DNA of 64,000 bases, from NCBI RefSeq assembly GCF_002741055.1, contig NZ_CP016809.1:5062501-5126500 (forward strand). Direction: 5' to 3'. Below, piece after piece: positions 25,257 to 34,621 of the stretch. The notes beneath the pieces were generated by a model. The model was not told the DNA's origin. It saw only the letters and a list, made by a program, of their open reading frames with translations, and did no database searches. Source of the DNA: Paenibacillus ihbetae (GTDB lineage: Bacteria; Bacillota; Bacilli; Paenibacillales; Paenibacillaceae). A program made the position numbers and the translations under genes. Every line of letters begins with the position of its first letter. The first letter of the stretch is position 1.

Positions 25257-26423
25257 TCATTGGACGGCGGCTTCCTTCGGCTCATTGAGCAAATCCTCTA
25301 AAGAGCGGTAATCGGTAACCTTATTCTTGCCCGTCGTTTTCGAATGATACATCGCTTTGTCCGCTTGATCCATCAGCTCGTCCCCCTGGACGCCCTGACG
25401 GAGCACGCTGTACCCGACACTGATGGTCACGATGGTCTCCGCAGCCACGCGGGCCCGGATATTCTCGGCAACCTGGGAGGGCTTGATCCTGCGATCCACC
25501 ACGAGCGCAACCAGCTCCTCGCCTCCGTATCGGCCGGTAATTCCGATCCCGTCAAGCTCCTCTTCCATGATAGCGGCTACTTGCTTGAGCACTTCATCGG
25601 CCCTGGCGTGGCCGTGGGTATCGTTAAGCTTCTTGAAATTGTCAATATCGCAGAAGATTGCGGATATCTTCAAAGCCTGGGCGGTATAGTGATCCAGGTA
25701 TTTCATGAAGTGTCTCCGGTTGTATAGGCCGGTCAAGCCGTCCGTGATGGCCGAGCGATAGATGGATTGCATCAGCTCTACGATCCGCCGGAACAGGATG
25801 AAGAACACAAGGGTGTAGAACAACACCGGAAGCGCGAGCGCAAAGCCCTGCACCGGGATGGATACGATGCCAGTGTAGGTTTGAATGGCTTGAAGGGCGA
25901 ACCACAGGGCATAGGCGGCAAGCCCGACCGCATATTTCACGGGCTGCCCGATGCGCGGAACCCCTTTCGTAAAGGCGGTATATAAAGCGCTGAGCAAGAT
26001 GAAGTCAAAATATAAGCTTTGCCAGACCGGATCTATGGTGAAGGGCAGAAATGATGGGAGAAGCAGCGGAAGCAATAGAAGGGCGGCGGTCAGCAGCGGG
26101 AGCCAGTAATGCATCGTCTTGATTTTGCGGTACAGCATGACGACGGACATATTGAGCAGCACGAACGAGAAGAGGCGAATGATGCGAAGCACGATCGGTT
26201 CAGGCGAAAAATCGACAATTCCGATCCATGCCGAATGGATGTTCAGACCCTCGTGTGTCATAATGAAAGAGAAAGCAGCCGCCATATAAATATATGCGCT
26301 CTTCCGCTGCCTGCTGTACATAAACAGGCACATGATCAGCATCATGAACGCGATGCAAGCTCCGCAGACAGCGAATACTATTGGCAGAGGCGAAGTCGAC
26401 CAAGAGGTCAAATCTGTGGACAA
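25257..26423 (-). CDS. membrane diguanylate cyclase (GGDEF)
   Basis: Would synthesise cyclic di-GMP from two GTP. The 388 residues begin with about seven membrane helices (about residues 12-215), which look like a membrane sensor of unknown ligand, followed by a GGDEF domain (about 225-375). Its start DGLTGLYNRRHF is canonical, and the active-site loop reads RYGGEEL, a functional GGEEF-type variant. The four residues ahead of it do not form the RxxD inhibitory site, so product feedback may be absent. The start is TTG with AGGAGTG seven bases upstream. It is divergent from the glycosyltransferase. Confidence 0.88.
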   Translation of the reverse strand: MSTDLTSWSTSPLPIVFAVCGACIAFMMLIMCLFMYSRQRKSAYIYMAAAFSFIMTHEGLNIHSAWIGIVDFSPEPIVLRIIRLFSFVLLNMSVVMLYRKIKTMHYWLPLLTAALLLLPLLLPSFLPFTIDPVWQSLYFDFILLSALYTAFTKGVPRIGQPVKYAVGLAAYALWFALQAIQTYTGIVSIPVQGFALALPVLFYTLVFFILFRRIVELMQSIYRSAITDGLTGLYNRRHFMKYLDHYTAQALKISAIFCDIDNFKKLNDTHGHARADEVLKQVAAIMEEELDGIGITGRYGGEELVALVVDRRIKPSQVAENIRARVAAETIVTISVGYSVLRQGVQGDELMDQADKAMYHSKTTGKNKVTDYRSLEDLLNEPKEAAVQ

Positions 26424-26523
26424 ATGGCTTCACTCCTGTAGGTTTCCTTTGCATGAAACATATGTTCTAATATATCATATCGAAAAAGATTCTGGAAAGA
26501 GATTTATAGAAAGGGAGATCCCC

Positions 26524-27660
26524 ATGAAACTTCTTCAAGCATTATTCTTCCCTCCTGAACAGCCGGGCGGCGTATCGTCGATGATTCCATATTTGCAGGA
26601 ACGGTTCCATTCCTCGCGATGGGAGATGGAAATGTTCTGGCTCCCGAAGCGGATCCGCAATAAAGGGCACGAGGATCCGGTCTTCCATACCTTAGACTGG
26701 AAAGAATTCGGGGAAAGCCCGATCGTCGCAAAATATATCCAGACCTACCGCGATTATTTATGGTGGACCCGGCTCCGCATCCAAAAGCCTTACGATCTCA
26801 TTCATAGCCATCATCCGATTGCAGGCATGTCCATGAAGGCCGTATTCCCGGAGGTTCCGCTTATCCAGACCGTCCATTCGAGTTATGAGCGGGAGCTGAT
26901 TTTGAACGGGAAAATTCGAGAGGGCGGGCCGGAGCACCGGTTCCTCACCTCTTTATACAGAGAGCTTGAGTATATCAGCGACCGTTTGGTGACGGTTTCG
27001 GAATCCTTCAAGTCCTATATGTCACCCTATGTGGATCAGGCCGACTCGATCGAGGTCATCCATAACGGATTCGATGATCGGCGCTTTAAGCCGGTTCCCC
27101 ATGAAAATGCGGTCCCTCAGCTGGTGACGGTATGCCGCCTTGTTCCTGCGAAGGGACTGGACATTCTGCTCCAGGCTTGCGCCGAGCTGAAACGAAAGGG
27201 TCATGATTATGTCCTTCATATCATCGGAGACGGCCCTGCACGCCAGGAGCTGGAGGAGATGGCCAAATCGCTGGGCATTTACCAGGAAACGATTTTTTAC
27301 GGATACACACTTCATCCCGAAGAATTCATGCCATTCTTTGATATCTTCGTTCTGCCGTCGCGGGCGGAAGCGTTCGGCTCCGTATTCGCCGAGGCGGCGC
27401 TGAGCTGTCTTGCGCTTGTCGGCACCAATGTCGGCGGCATTGCCGAGCAGATTGAGGACGGGGTGAACGGGCTGCTGGTGCCCACGGAGGATCCGAAGGC
27501 GCTGGCGGACGCGCTGGAGAAGGTTATCGTGGACCCGCTGTACCGGTATGAGCTGGCCCGAACCGCGTCGGATAAGGCGAAGAACCAGTATTCGTTGTCC
27601 CGGTCGGTCAATCAGCTGAAAAAAATGTATTTGAATTATCAACCGAAGAAAGAGAGCTAG
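26524..27660 (+). CDS. GT4-family glycosyltransferase
   Basis: Retaining GT-B glycosyltransferase of 378 residues that uses a nucleotide sugar donor. The N-terminal acceptor domain begins MKLLQALFFPPEQPGG. The C-terminal donor domain starts near residue 195 (LVTVCRLVPAKGLDILLQACAEL), has HIIGDGP and the family signature LPSRAEAFGSVFAEAALSCLALVGTNVGGIAEQI, whose E-x7-E pair binds the sugar phosphate. Acceptor and donor are unknown, and no other glycan genes are near. The ATG follows AAGGGAG. The DNA nuclease gene starts nine bases after its stop. Confidence 0.88.
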   Translation: MKLLQALFFPPEQPGGVSSMIPYLQERFHSSRWEMEMFWLPKRIRNKGHEDPVFHTLDWKEFGESPIVAKYIQTYRDYLWWTRLRIQKPYDLIHSHHPIAGMSMKAVFPEVPLIQTVHSSYERELILNGKIREGGPEHRFLTSLYRELEYISDRLVTVSESFKSYMSPYVDQADSIEVIHNGFDDRRFKPVPHENAVPQLVTVCRLVPAKGLDILLQACAELKRKGHDYVLHIIGDGPARQELEEMAKSLGIYQETIFYGYTLHPEEFMPFFDIFVLPSRAEAFGSVFAEAALSCLALVGTNVGGIAEQIEDGVNGLLVPTEDPKALADALEKVIVDPLYRYELARTASDKAKNQYSLSRSVNQLKKMYLNYQPKKES

Positions 27661-27669
27661 AGAGCGGCT

Positions 27670-28983
27670 ATGGCTTCATTTCGATTTATACATGCTGCGG
27701 ACCTCCATCTGGACAGTCCGTTCATCGGACTGCGGGGACTGGATGGAGGCATGCGCTCCTTCATTCAGGATTCGACCTTCCGGGCATTGGAGCAGCTGGT
27801 TCGGCTTGCCGTAAGCCGGCAGGTGGATTTTATGGTTATTAGCGGCGATATTTATGACAGCTCCAACATTTCGCTCCGCGCCCAGCTCCGCTTCCTGGAT
27901 GCGATGGAGTTCTTGGCGCAGGAGGAAATAGCGGTATACGTTATCCATGGTAACCACGATCCGCTGGACAGCACCAAGCTTGCGGTGAAGCTCCCCCCGA
28001 ACGTTCATGTGTTCGGGGCCGAGCCATCCCGGGTGACGGCCGTCCGGCGTTCAGACAAGCGGGAGGTGGCGCAGATCACCGGCATGTCCTATCCGACTTC
28101 GAAGGTGACGGACAATATTGCGCTTACCTATCCGCAGGCAACCCGGGAGCTTTATCATATCGGGCTGCTGCATGCGAATGTGGATGGCGATGCCCAGCAC
28201 GAGACGTACGCGCCGTGCACGAGGAAGGATTTGTCGCTGGCCGGTTATCACTACTGGGCGCTCGGGCATATCCATACCCGGCGGATGCTGCAGCAGTCGC
28301 CCTATATTGTGTATCCGGGCAATATTCAAGGACGGCATATCAAGGAAACCGGGCCCAAAGGGTGCTATGTCGTCGATGTCGACGAGGGTTATAACACCGT
28401 GTTGAGCTTCCATGAGCTGGACTCCATGCGGTGGAGCCTTGTGCAAGCGCCGATCGATGGATGCGGCAGCGTGGACGAGTGGAGGCAATCCTTGGAGCGT
28501 ACGCTCGGGCAGGTTGCGGCGGAAAACAGGGAGAAGCTCAGCTTGGTTCGGGTTATGATTACGGGACGCGGCCCTGTCCACCGGCAGCTCGAAAACGGCT
28601 ACGTGCTCGATGAGCTGCTGAGCGAGATGAGGAGAAGGGAAGCGGCCAAGGCGAAGACCCAGGGTTACGGCGGCTGCGTCTGGATCGAGGGCTTCGCGCT
28701 CCAGTCCGGAGATGCGCTTGATATCGATCGTCTGCTTGCAGAGGACAGCTTCGCCGGGGAGCTGCTACGTCTTGCCCGTAACGAGCAGTCTGAGCATCGC
28801 GTGTTTGCCGAAGACGGCATGGTCTCGCATGCATTGGCGCCGCTGATGGAGCATGCCGAAATCCGGGCGCTGCTCGAACGCATGCCGGCCGAAGAACTGC
28901 TGGACTGGCTGCGCAGGGCGGAGGAGCTGACGCTTACGCTGCTGATGCAGGAGTCTAAGCGGGGAGAAGGTGCCGGGATATGA
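27670..28983 (+). CDS. yhaO: SbcD-like metallophosphoesterase (YhaO type)
   Basis: Predicted DNA nuclease of 437 residues, partner of the ATPase encoded next. Metal-binding calcineurin-like motifs are in order: HAADLHLDSPF (about residues 9-19), GDIYDSSN (about 60), GNHDPLD (about 97), GLLHANVDG (about 174) and ALGHIHTRRM (about 203). A C-terminal helical capping part follows. B. subtilis YhaO-YhaN have the same layout. The stop overlaps the ATG of the ATPase gene by four bases, so the two are co-translated and likely form an SbcCD/Mre11-Rad50-like complex. Confidence 0.88.
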   Translation: MASFRFIHAADLHLDSPFIGLRGLDGGMRSFIQDSTFRALEQLVRLAVSRQVDFMVISGDIYDSSNISLRAQLRFLDAMEFLAQEEIAVYVIHGNHDPLDSTKLAVKLPPNVHVFGAEPSRVTAVRRSDKREVAQITGMSYPTSKVTDNIALTYPQATRELYHIGLLHANVDGDAQHETYAPCTRKDLSLAGYHYWALGHIHTRRMLQQSPYIVYPGNIQGRHIKETGPKGCYVVDVDEGYNTVLSFHELDSMRWSLVQAPIDGCGSVDEWRQSLERTLGQVAAENREKLSLVRVMITGRGPVHRQLENGYVLDELLSEMRRREAAKAKTQGYGGCVWIEGFALQSGDALDIDRLLAEDSFAGELLRLARNEQSEHRVFAEDGMVSHALAPLMEHAEIRALLERMPAEELLDWLRRAEELTLTLLMQESKRGEGAGI

Positions 28984-31900
28984 GGCTTGAGCGGTTGCAT
29001 ATTCAGGGGTTCGGCGGGGTACAGGACAAGCGCATCACGATCGAAGCGCCGGTAACGGTACTCTACGGGCCGAATGAAGCGGGAAAGAGCACGGTGCTGT
29101 ATTTTATAAGAGCGATGCTGTATGGGTTTCCCGGCAAGAGTCTGCCGGCGGAGCGCGGAGAACCGGCGGATCCGGGCATTCACGGGGGAGAATTGCGCTT
29201 CCTGGACGATGAGGGGACGTTGTGGACCATCCGCCGCTTTGGTCAGCCCGGTGAGGGCTCTGCGGGAAGCCGCAAGGAACGGGTACATATTCAGAGAATG
29301 GCCGATGACGGCACGGTGCTTGAGCTGCGGCAGCATGATCTTGAACGGGAAGCGCTCGGCGGCGTATCGAAGGAGATGTTCCGGCAGCTGTTTGCCGTCT
29401 CGCTCAGCGAGCTGCAGGAAATTCGCAGCCTGCAGTCTGCCGAGATCAGCGGCTATCTGTTTCATGCCGGAATCGGCGGCGGCGCGAATATTATGGAAGC
29501 CGAGCGCCGATTGACACAGGAGATGGACAAGCTGTACAAGCCGCGGGGCAAAGTGCAGCAAGCGGCAAAGCTGCTGCAGTCCATCGAGCAGCTCAAGGCC
29601 GAGGCGACCGAGAGCAGGACGTATGTCCCTCGTTATAATGAAGTCATGGATGCAATCCGGGAAACGGAGGACCGGCTGGAGCAGCTGGAGCTTGAACGCG
29701 CAGGCTCTGCGAAGGATCTCGCGCTGCTTCGAAAGGCGATGGAGATCCGCACGTTGTGGCTGGCTTGGCGTGAGGCCAAGCTGGAGCTGGACGGCTTGCC
29801 GGAATGCGGCAGCTTCCCGCCGGAGGGCATTGCAAGGTGGGAGAGAATCGAAGAGGAGCTGCGGCAGCTGGAGTCGCAAATCCAGCGGATCGAGCGGGCG
29901 CTCGGGGATACCGAGACAAAGCTTGCCGGCATGCCCCGGCTGGAATGGCTGGAGGAGCAGGGACAGCAGGTTGAGGATCTATGGGGCAGGCGGAGTTTAT
30001 ATGAGGCGGGAAATCGCGAGCTTGCGCAGCTTATGGCAGACCAAGCGGCCCAGGCGGACCGTCTTGCAGGGCTGCTGCGAAGCATAGATCCGGACTGGAC
30101 CGAGACGGAGCTGGTCGCTTTGTCCACCTCGGCGGCCGAACGCGAGGAGGTACGGCGGCTCGGAGCGGCCTTTGCCGGCTATGACCGCCGGATGGAACAG
30201 CTGTCGGTGGAGCTTCGCGGAGCCCAGCGGGCGGCAGCTGCTGCGGATTCTGGGCTAAGCGAGGCGCGGCGAAAGCTGCGCGAGGAGATGGAGCGCGGGA
30301 AAGAGAGCTTTGCCATGCTTAAGCCCGGTTCGCCTCAGGAGACGGCTATGCTCTGGGCCCGGCTTCAGCAGACGGCGGAGCGCTGGCGGGAACGGAGACT
30401 GAGCCAGCCGCTGCCGGAGCTAAAGGCTGCCGGGACAGGCAAGCACGGCTGGCTGCCGTCCGCTTATTCGGGCCTGCTTGCCGTGATGGCTGTATTAACG
30501 GTTAGTCTGGTGTCCTTCCTGCTCTGGAGCGGTGCGAACGGCGTAGCGGTTATATCTGGCGCGCTAATGGTGGCGGGTATGGTCTATGTGATATGGAGCG
30601 GCAGGCGGAGTGTTAAGGACACTCCTTCCTCGGAACCCTACCCTTACGCTGGGGAACCCGGCGGAGATGATGCCTCTGAGGTAGAACAACTGTTATCGGC
30701 ACTCGTATCCAGTCCATATTCCGCCGCCGCAGCGACGGCGGAATATCCGGGGAGCCGGCGGGCTAAGACCGAAGCGCGGCCTGCCCGCGATCCGCTCACG
30801 TTGGAGGCCCAGCTGCGGGAGCTCCGATCGGTCATGGATGCCTGGCAGGCATGGCGTCAGCGGCTGGACCGCTTGACGTCCGAGTGCCTCTCGGCCGAGG
30901 AGAAGGTTAAGCTTCAGGCAGCAGAGCTGTCGGCCATAGAGGGCACGATCGAACGTGAGGAGAAGCGGTTCGTCCAGCTGGAGCGGCAGTGGGAATCCTG
31001 GCTAAGCCAGCGGTTGCTGCCGCAGAGGCTGTCGCCTGATGCGATGCTGGATCTGTTTAATGCGATTGAGCAGGGACAAGAGCTCGTGCGGCAGCAGCGA
31101 GCGAGAGCGGCAAAGATCGACGGGCTTGCGGGAGCTGCCAAGGCGTATGCGGCATCGTGCCTTGAGCTGACTCTGGGTGACGAAGCCCCGGATCGGAACC
31201 GGGAGTCTCTTCCGACTCCGGATGCCGTTCTGTCTAAACTCGGCGATTTGCACCGGCGATGGAAGCAGTATCAGGAGGCTTCAGCCGAGCGTGAAGCCCT
31301 CCGGCACCGGCTTATGGAGCTGCAGGACGAAGCGGCTGCTGCGGACGAAGCCCGCACGGCAGTGCTGCAGCGGAAGGAGCAGCTGCTTGGTTTGTCCGGG
31401 GCAGCTGACGGGGAAGGCTATTTGCGGATGGGGGCTGCCGCCCGGCGGAAGGAGGAGCTGGAGCGTGAGATCCGTCATCATGAAATCACCATGTTCAGCG
31501 GGCTTGACAGCCAGCTGCGAAGCCGGATTTTGCAGCTGCTCGAATCGGCCGACGGTGCGGCGCTGGAGGCGATGCTCCAAGAGCGGGAAGAGGCGGATGC
31601 CTCTTTGGCAGAGCTGCGGGATGAGCTCCAGGAGCGCCGCGGGAGATTGCTGCAGGAGCGGGAATCGCTGGAGGCCGCCGGGAATCGTGACTCTGCGAAC
31701 CAGCAGCTGGAGGAGCAGCGGGCGGAGCTGAAGGAGCTCGTCAGCCAATATGCCGTTCGCGCCATTGCAGTGGAGCTGATCGAGCGCACCAGACGCTTCT
31801 ATGAGCAGGAGAAGCAGCCGCAGGTGCTGCGGCTTGCCTCCCGCTATTTCTCGAAGCTTACAGGCGGCACCTACAGCCGGATCGTTATGCGCATGGGGGA

Positions 31901-32207
31901 TCAAGCCCTGTTAGCCGAAAGGCCGGACGGCGGGCTGGTCGAGAGTGCCAGGTTGAGCCGGGGGACGGCGGAGCAGCTGTATCTGGCGATGCGGCTTGCT
32001 CTAGTACAGTCCATGCCGCATGCTGCGGGCATTCCGCTTATGCTCGACGATCTGTTCGTCAATTTCGACAGCCGCCGGCTCGGGTATGTCCTGGAGCTGA
32101 TCTCCGAGCTGTCGCACAGCCGCCAGATTGTGATGATGACGTGTCATCCGCATGTTACAGAGCAGATCCGGCAGCGCATTCCCGAGGCGCAAGTCATCGT
32201 AATGTAA
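28980..32207 (+). CDS. yhaN: SbcC/Rad50-like AAA ATPase (YhaN type)
   Basis: SMC-like ATPase of 1075 residues. Walker A is GPNEAGKST (about residues 31-39). Long heptad-rich coiled coils (about 180-430 and 590-980) flank a hydrophobic pair of helices near residues 495-545 (beginning YSGLLAVMAVL), which could anchor the apex of the coiled-coil arm in the membrane. The C-terminal half has LSRGTAEQLYLAMRLAL, a signature-like motif, and the Walker B LMLDDLFVNFD. No zinc-hook CxxC is apparent at the apex, where the hydrophobic hairpin stands instead. With YhaO it probably tethers or processes DNA ends. Confidence 0.87.
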   Translation: MRLERLHIQGFGGVQDKRITIEAPVTVLYGPNEAGKSTVLYFIRAMLYGFPGKSLPAERGEPADPGIHGGELRFLDDEGTLWTIRRFGQPGEGSAGSRKERVHIQRMADDGTVLELRQHDLEREALGGVSKEMFRQLFAVSLSELQEIRSLQSAEISGYLFHAGIGGGANIMEAERRLTQEMDKLYKPRGKVQQAAKLLQSIEQLKAEATESRTYVPRYNEVMDAIRETEDRLEQLELERAGSAKDLALLRKAMEIRTLWLAWREAKLELDGLPECGSFPPEGIARWERIEEELRQLESQIQRIERALGDTETKLAGMPRLEWLEEQGQQVEDLWGRRSLYEAGNRELAQLMADQAAQADRLAGLLRSIDPDWTETELVALSTSAAEREEVRRLGAAFAGYDRRMEQLSVELRGAQRAAAAADSGLSEARRKLREEMERGKESFAMLKPGSPQETAMLWARLQQTAERWRERRLSQPLPELKAAGTGKHGWLPSAYSGLLAVMAVLTVSLVSFLLWSGANGVAVISGALMVAGMVYVIWSGRRSVKDTPSSEPYPYAGEPGGDDASEVEQLLSALVSSPYSAAAATAEYPGSRRAKTEARPARDPLTLEAQLRELRSVMDAWQAWRQRLDRLTSECLSAEEKVKLQAAELSAIEGTIEREEKRFVQLERQWESWLSQRLLPQRLSPDAMLDLFNAIEQGQELVRQQRARAAKIDGLAGAAKAYAASCLELTLGDEAPDRNRESLPTPDAVLSKLGDLHRRWKQYQEASAEREALRHRLMELQDEAAAADEARTAVLQRKEQLLGLSGAADGEGYLRMGAAARRKEELEREIRHHEITMFSGLDSQLRSRILQLLESADGAALEAMLQEREEADASLAELRDELQERRGRLLQERESLEAAGNRDSANQQLEEQRAELKELVSQYAVRAIAVELIERTRRFYEQEKQPQVLRLASRYFSKLTGGTYSRIVMRMGDQALLAERPDGGLVESARLSRGTAEQLYLAMRLALVQSMPHAAGIPLMLDDLFVNFDSRRLGYVLELISELSHSRQIVMMTCHPHVTEQIRQRIPEAQVIVM

Positions 32208-32216
32208 ATATAAGTG

Positions 32217-32251
32217 AAGACCGGTTCCGTCACAGGAAACCGGTCTTTTTT
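32217..32251. terminator. bidirectional terminator
   Basis: AAGACCGGTTTCC-type stem (32217-32226 with 32235-32246) followed by a T run. It separates the convergent yhaN and ykvI-like genes. Confidence 0.85.
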
Positions 32252-32268
32252 GCGATTAATGCAGCAGA

Positions 32269-33315
32269 TTATTTCGGGTTCGTCAGCGGGGAGCCGAACA
32301 AGGTGAGGCGCAGCACCCACAGCAGGCAGAGGGCGCCAAAGATCGGGTAGAGCAGCGACAGCAGCGAGCTGAAGCCGAACTGGCTGAAGAAATAGCAGAA
32401 GAGCATGATTCCGAAACTGATCGTTCTTGAGGACCATGAAGTCCACTGCTGCACTTGCAGGGTTATTCCGTATATATTCGCCACGAAGGTGCTGAAGATT
32501 TCAAGAAAGATCAGGATCAGGTAGATCATTTGTACGAACCAGCCGAGATGAGCGGCAATGCTCCCCATCGGAATTTCAAATTGGGCGATGCCGGGCATCT
32601 GCGCGGATAAGGCGAAATGGGCTGCCATCAGCATAAATCCAACCCCCGCTCCGCCAAGGATACCTCCCCATTTTACTACGGTCGTTTTTTCAGTTTGATT
32701 GCCGAGGGGCACGAGTACGGGCATCGCCAGCACCAAATTAAAAGCCGTGTACAGAAGCGGGGCCAGCCAGGCCGCCGGAAGGCTCTGATCGGTCGTTAAC
32801 GTGAGAAAGCGGGTGGCGCCGGGTGACTGGATCGTCTGCGAGATCACCGCTACGGACAATGTAATCATCATGGGGACGACGAGCGAGTTCATGGTCATGA
32901 TGGACTGGATGCCCTTTCTCAGAATGAAGTAGGCCCCGATCATGGTCACGAACAAGCCGGTCTGATAACCGATATTTAAATGCTCCATGAATACCGAGCC
33001 GGCGCCGGCCAACATGATGCTGTTGACGCCAAGCAGGATGATGAACATAAACACGCTGATCCAGCTCCCGGATTTCGCGCCGAACAAAAATTTATTCAAA
33101 TCCTCGAACGATTTCGCGCCGATCCGCCTGGAGATCATCAGGATTTTCGTACCGAGCCAAATGAACAAACCGGTTGCGAGAATGATGGTAAGGGTTGCCC
33201 AGTGACCGTATTGGGTAAAAAACTGCAGGATTTCACGGCCGGTGGCAAAGCCTGCGCCGACGATGGTTCCGATATATGTGAACGCGATCTGGAAAACACG
33301 GATAATATCCTTCAA
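32269..33315 (-). CDS. YkvI-family membrane transporter-like protein
   Basis: Polytopic membrane protein of 348 residues with about ten helices. The first helix carries FTYIGTIVGAGFATGREILQF; the broken-helix GAGFATG pattern resembles amino-acid transporters of the APC/LeuT type, and the sequence resembles the uncharacterised B. subtilis YkvI family. Substrate is unknown. It is monocistronic on the minus strand, with a plain intergenic promoter region upstream that also holds the tandem-repeat array. Confidence 0.75.
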   Translation of the reverse strand: MKDIIRVFQIAFTYIGTIVGAGFATGREILQFFTQYGHWATLTIILATGLFIWLGTKILMISRRIGAKSFEDLNKFLFGAKSGSWISVFMFIILLGVNSIMLAGAGSVFMEHLNIGYQTGLFVTMIGAYFILRKGIQSIMTMNSLVVPMMITLSVAVISQTIQSPGATRFLTLTTDQSLPAAWLAPLLYTAFNLVLAMPVLVPLGNQTEKTTVVKWGGILGGAGVGFMLMAAHFALSAQMPGIAQFEIPMGSIAAHLGWFVQMIYLILIFLEIFSTFVANIYGITLQVQQWTSWSSRTISFGIMLFCYFFSQFGFSSLLSLLYPIFGALCLLWVLRLTLFGSPLTNPK

Positions 33316-33456
33316 GCGCTAAGCCCCCTTGCTAGTGAGTGATCGGCACATCTGTGTATAGTACAAGGTATGCTTGACCCTTCATGGACATGACTCGAAC
33401 CTGTCCTGCCACGCTGGGTTCAGGGGGATCGTGCTTGGGGCTTGCCCGTTCCAGCC

Positions 33457-33635
33457 CACTGGCGAGCATTACACTGGCGGGCATTGCACTGGCGGGCATT
33501 GCACTGGCGGGCATTGCACTGGCGGGCATTGCACTGGCGAGCATCGCACTGGCGAGCATTGCATTGTCGTGCATCGCACTGGGAGCATCACAGTGCCGAG
33601 CATCGCACCGTCGAGCACCACACTGCCGTGCATCG
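33457..33635. repeat. 15-bp tandem repeat array, 12 units
   Basis: Twelve head-to-tail units of CACTGGCGGGCATTG. Units 2-5 (33472-33531) are identical, units 1, 6 and 7 differ by one or two bases, and the last five (33562-33635) are degenerate, one being 14 bases. Because the unit is a multiple of three, every frame through it stays open and encodes five-residue repeats, but none has a ribosome binding site. There are no spacers, so it is not a CRISPR array. It lies between ykvI-like and xpt. Confidence 0.9.
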
Positions 33636-33723
33636 CATGCAACCATTTTTCACAGCCTCTAGAAGAGGTGCCTGGCAAGTGGGATCCGATGCTCTATCTC
33701 AATGTAAGGTATAATGACGAAAA

Positions 33724-33780
33724 CCCGTATAATTACATGACGAATAAGTGACGGGTGGAGCGTTTGTACTTGCCGTACAA
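33724..33780 (+). promoter_or_regulatory. xpt leader with two small hairpins
   Basis: A TATAAT at 33710-33715 may be the -10 of xpt, with no good -35. Downstream, CCCGT (33724) pairs with ACGGG (33751), and TTGTAC (33764) with GTACAA (33775). The conserved core of the purine riboswitch, common ahead of xpt in Bacillus, is not visible. Confidence 0.35.
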
Positions 33781-33832
33781 GGGTTGAATGTGTTACTTTT
33801 ACGACAAAGGAATGGGTGGGAGGTCATTGTGG

Positions 33833-34402
33833 ATGGATTGGTTAAAGGAGCGGATTGTTAAAGAGGGGATCGTGCTGTCGGATCAGGTGCTGATCTTGGA
33901 CGCCCTGCTGACGCATCAAGTGGACCCGGCTCTTATTATGGATATGGGCAGGGAATTTGCTAGGCGGTTTCGGGATCAAGGCGTGACCAAGGTGATTACG
34001 CTGGAATCCTCCGGCATATCGGTCGCGTTTGCGGCTGCGCTGGAGCTGGGGGTGCCGATGGTGTTCGCCCGGCGGAAAAAGACGCTGCTCGCTGATCCGG
34101 ATGCTTTATGTGAACGGGTTCCGTCTTTTACCAAAGGGATTGTGACGGACATCATGGTGTCCAGGCAGTATATACAAGATAATGACAGAGTACTCTTCAT
34201 TGACGATATTATTGCCAATGGCGATGCGGCCAGAGGCTTGATCAAAATTATCAGCCGGGCCGGTGCGGAGCTCGTTGGATTGGGCGTTGTGATTGAGAAA
34301 AGCTTCCAGGCGGGGGCACGGACGCTCCGCGAGCAGGATGTTCGCGTGGAATCCCTTGTCACCATTTCCTCGCTGGAGGACGGACGCATTCATTTCGGCT
34401 AG
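33833..34402 (+). CDS. xpt: xanthine phosphoribosyltransferase
   Basis: Purine salvage enzyme that joins xanthine to PRPP, giving XMP. The 189 residues closely resemble B. subtilis Xpt from the N-terminus (KERIVKEGIVLSDQVLILDALLTHQVDP) onward. The PRPP-binding loop is VLFIDDIIANGDAARGLI (about residues 122-139), and ESSGIS binds pyrophosphate. ATG at 33833 is preceded by GGGAGGT eight bases upstream; a longer reading from 33788 would add 15 residues without support. No purine permease gene follows, unlike the B. subtilis xpt-pbuX operon. A GAAA-capped hairpin (34505-34520) lies 100 bases downstream. Confidence 0.92.
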   Translation: MDWLKERIVKEGIVLSDQVLILDALLTHQVDPALIMDMGREFARRFRDQGVTKVITLESSGISVAFAAALELGVPMVFARRKKTLLADPDALCERVPSFTKGIVTDIMVSRQYIQDNDRVLFIDDIIANGDAARGLIKIISRAGAELVGLGVVIEKSFQAGARTLREQDVRVESLVTISSLEDGRIHFG

Positions 34403-34621
34403 CCGTGGTGCAGGCGATCCCGATCTTTTCGGCTGATACACGGATGCATCCACTGCTGCGATATGATTCTCCGCACTAAGCGAAGCTTGGCGGGTTGTTC
34501 GTCTAAGCGGGAAACCGCTTGTCAATTCGAATTTTCGGCCTAAAATCACAACAAATTCTTTTCGCCTCGGGCATTTTCGCTTATAATGAAGAGGTATAGG
34601 CAAGAGAGAGGAGGCAGCAAC

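Noticed and set aside
28665..29879. 404-codon minus-strand frame across yhaO and yhaN
   Set aside because: It is antisense to two well-conserved genes and has no family features of its own.
33457..33635. Possible CRISPR array
   Set aside because: The units are 15 bases, directly adjacent, with no unique spacers and no cas genes nearby.
33384..33662. Open frame encoding LAGIA-like five-residue repeats, reminiscent of pentapeptide-repeat proteins
   Set aside because: It arises from a 15-bp tandem repeat whose length keeps all frames open. There is no ribosome binding site, and equally long frames run in other phases and on the other strand.
33724..33832. Purine riboswitch ahead of xpt
   Set aside because: The conserved junction sequences of the purine riboswitch are absent.
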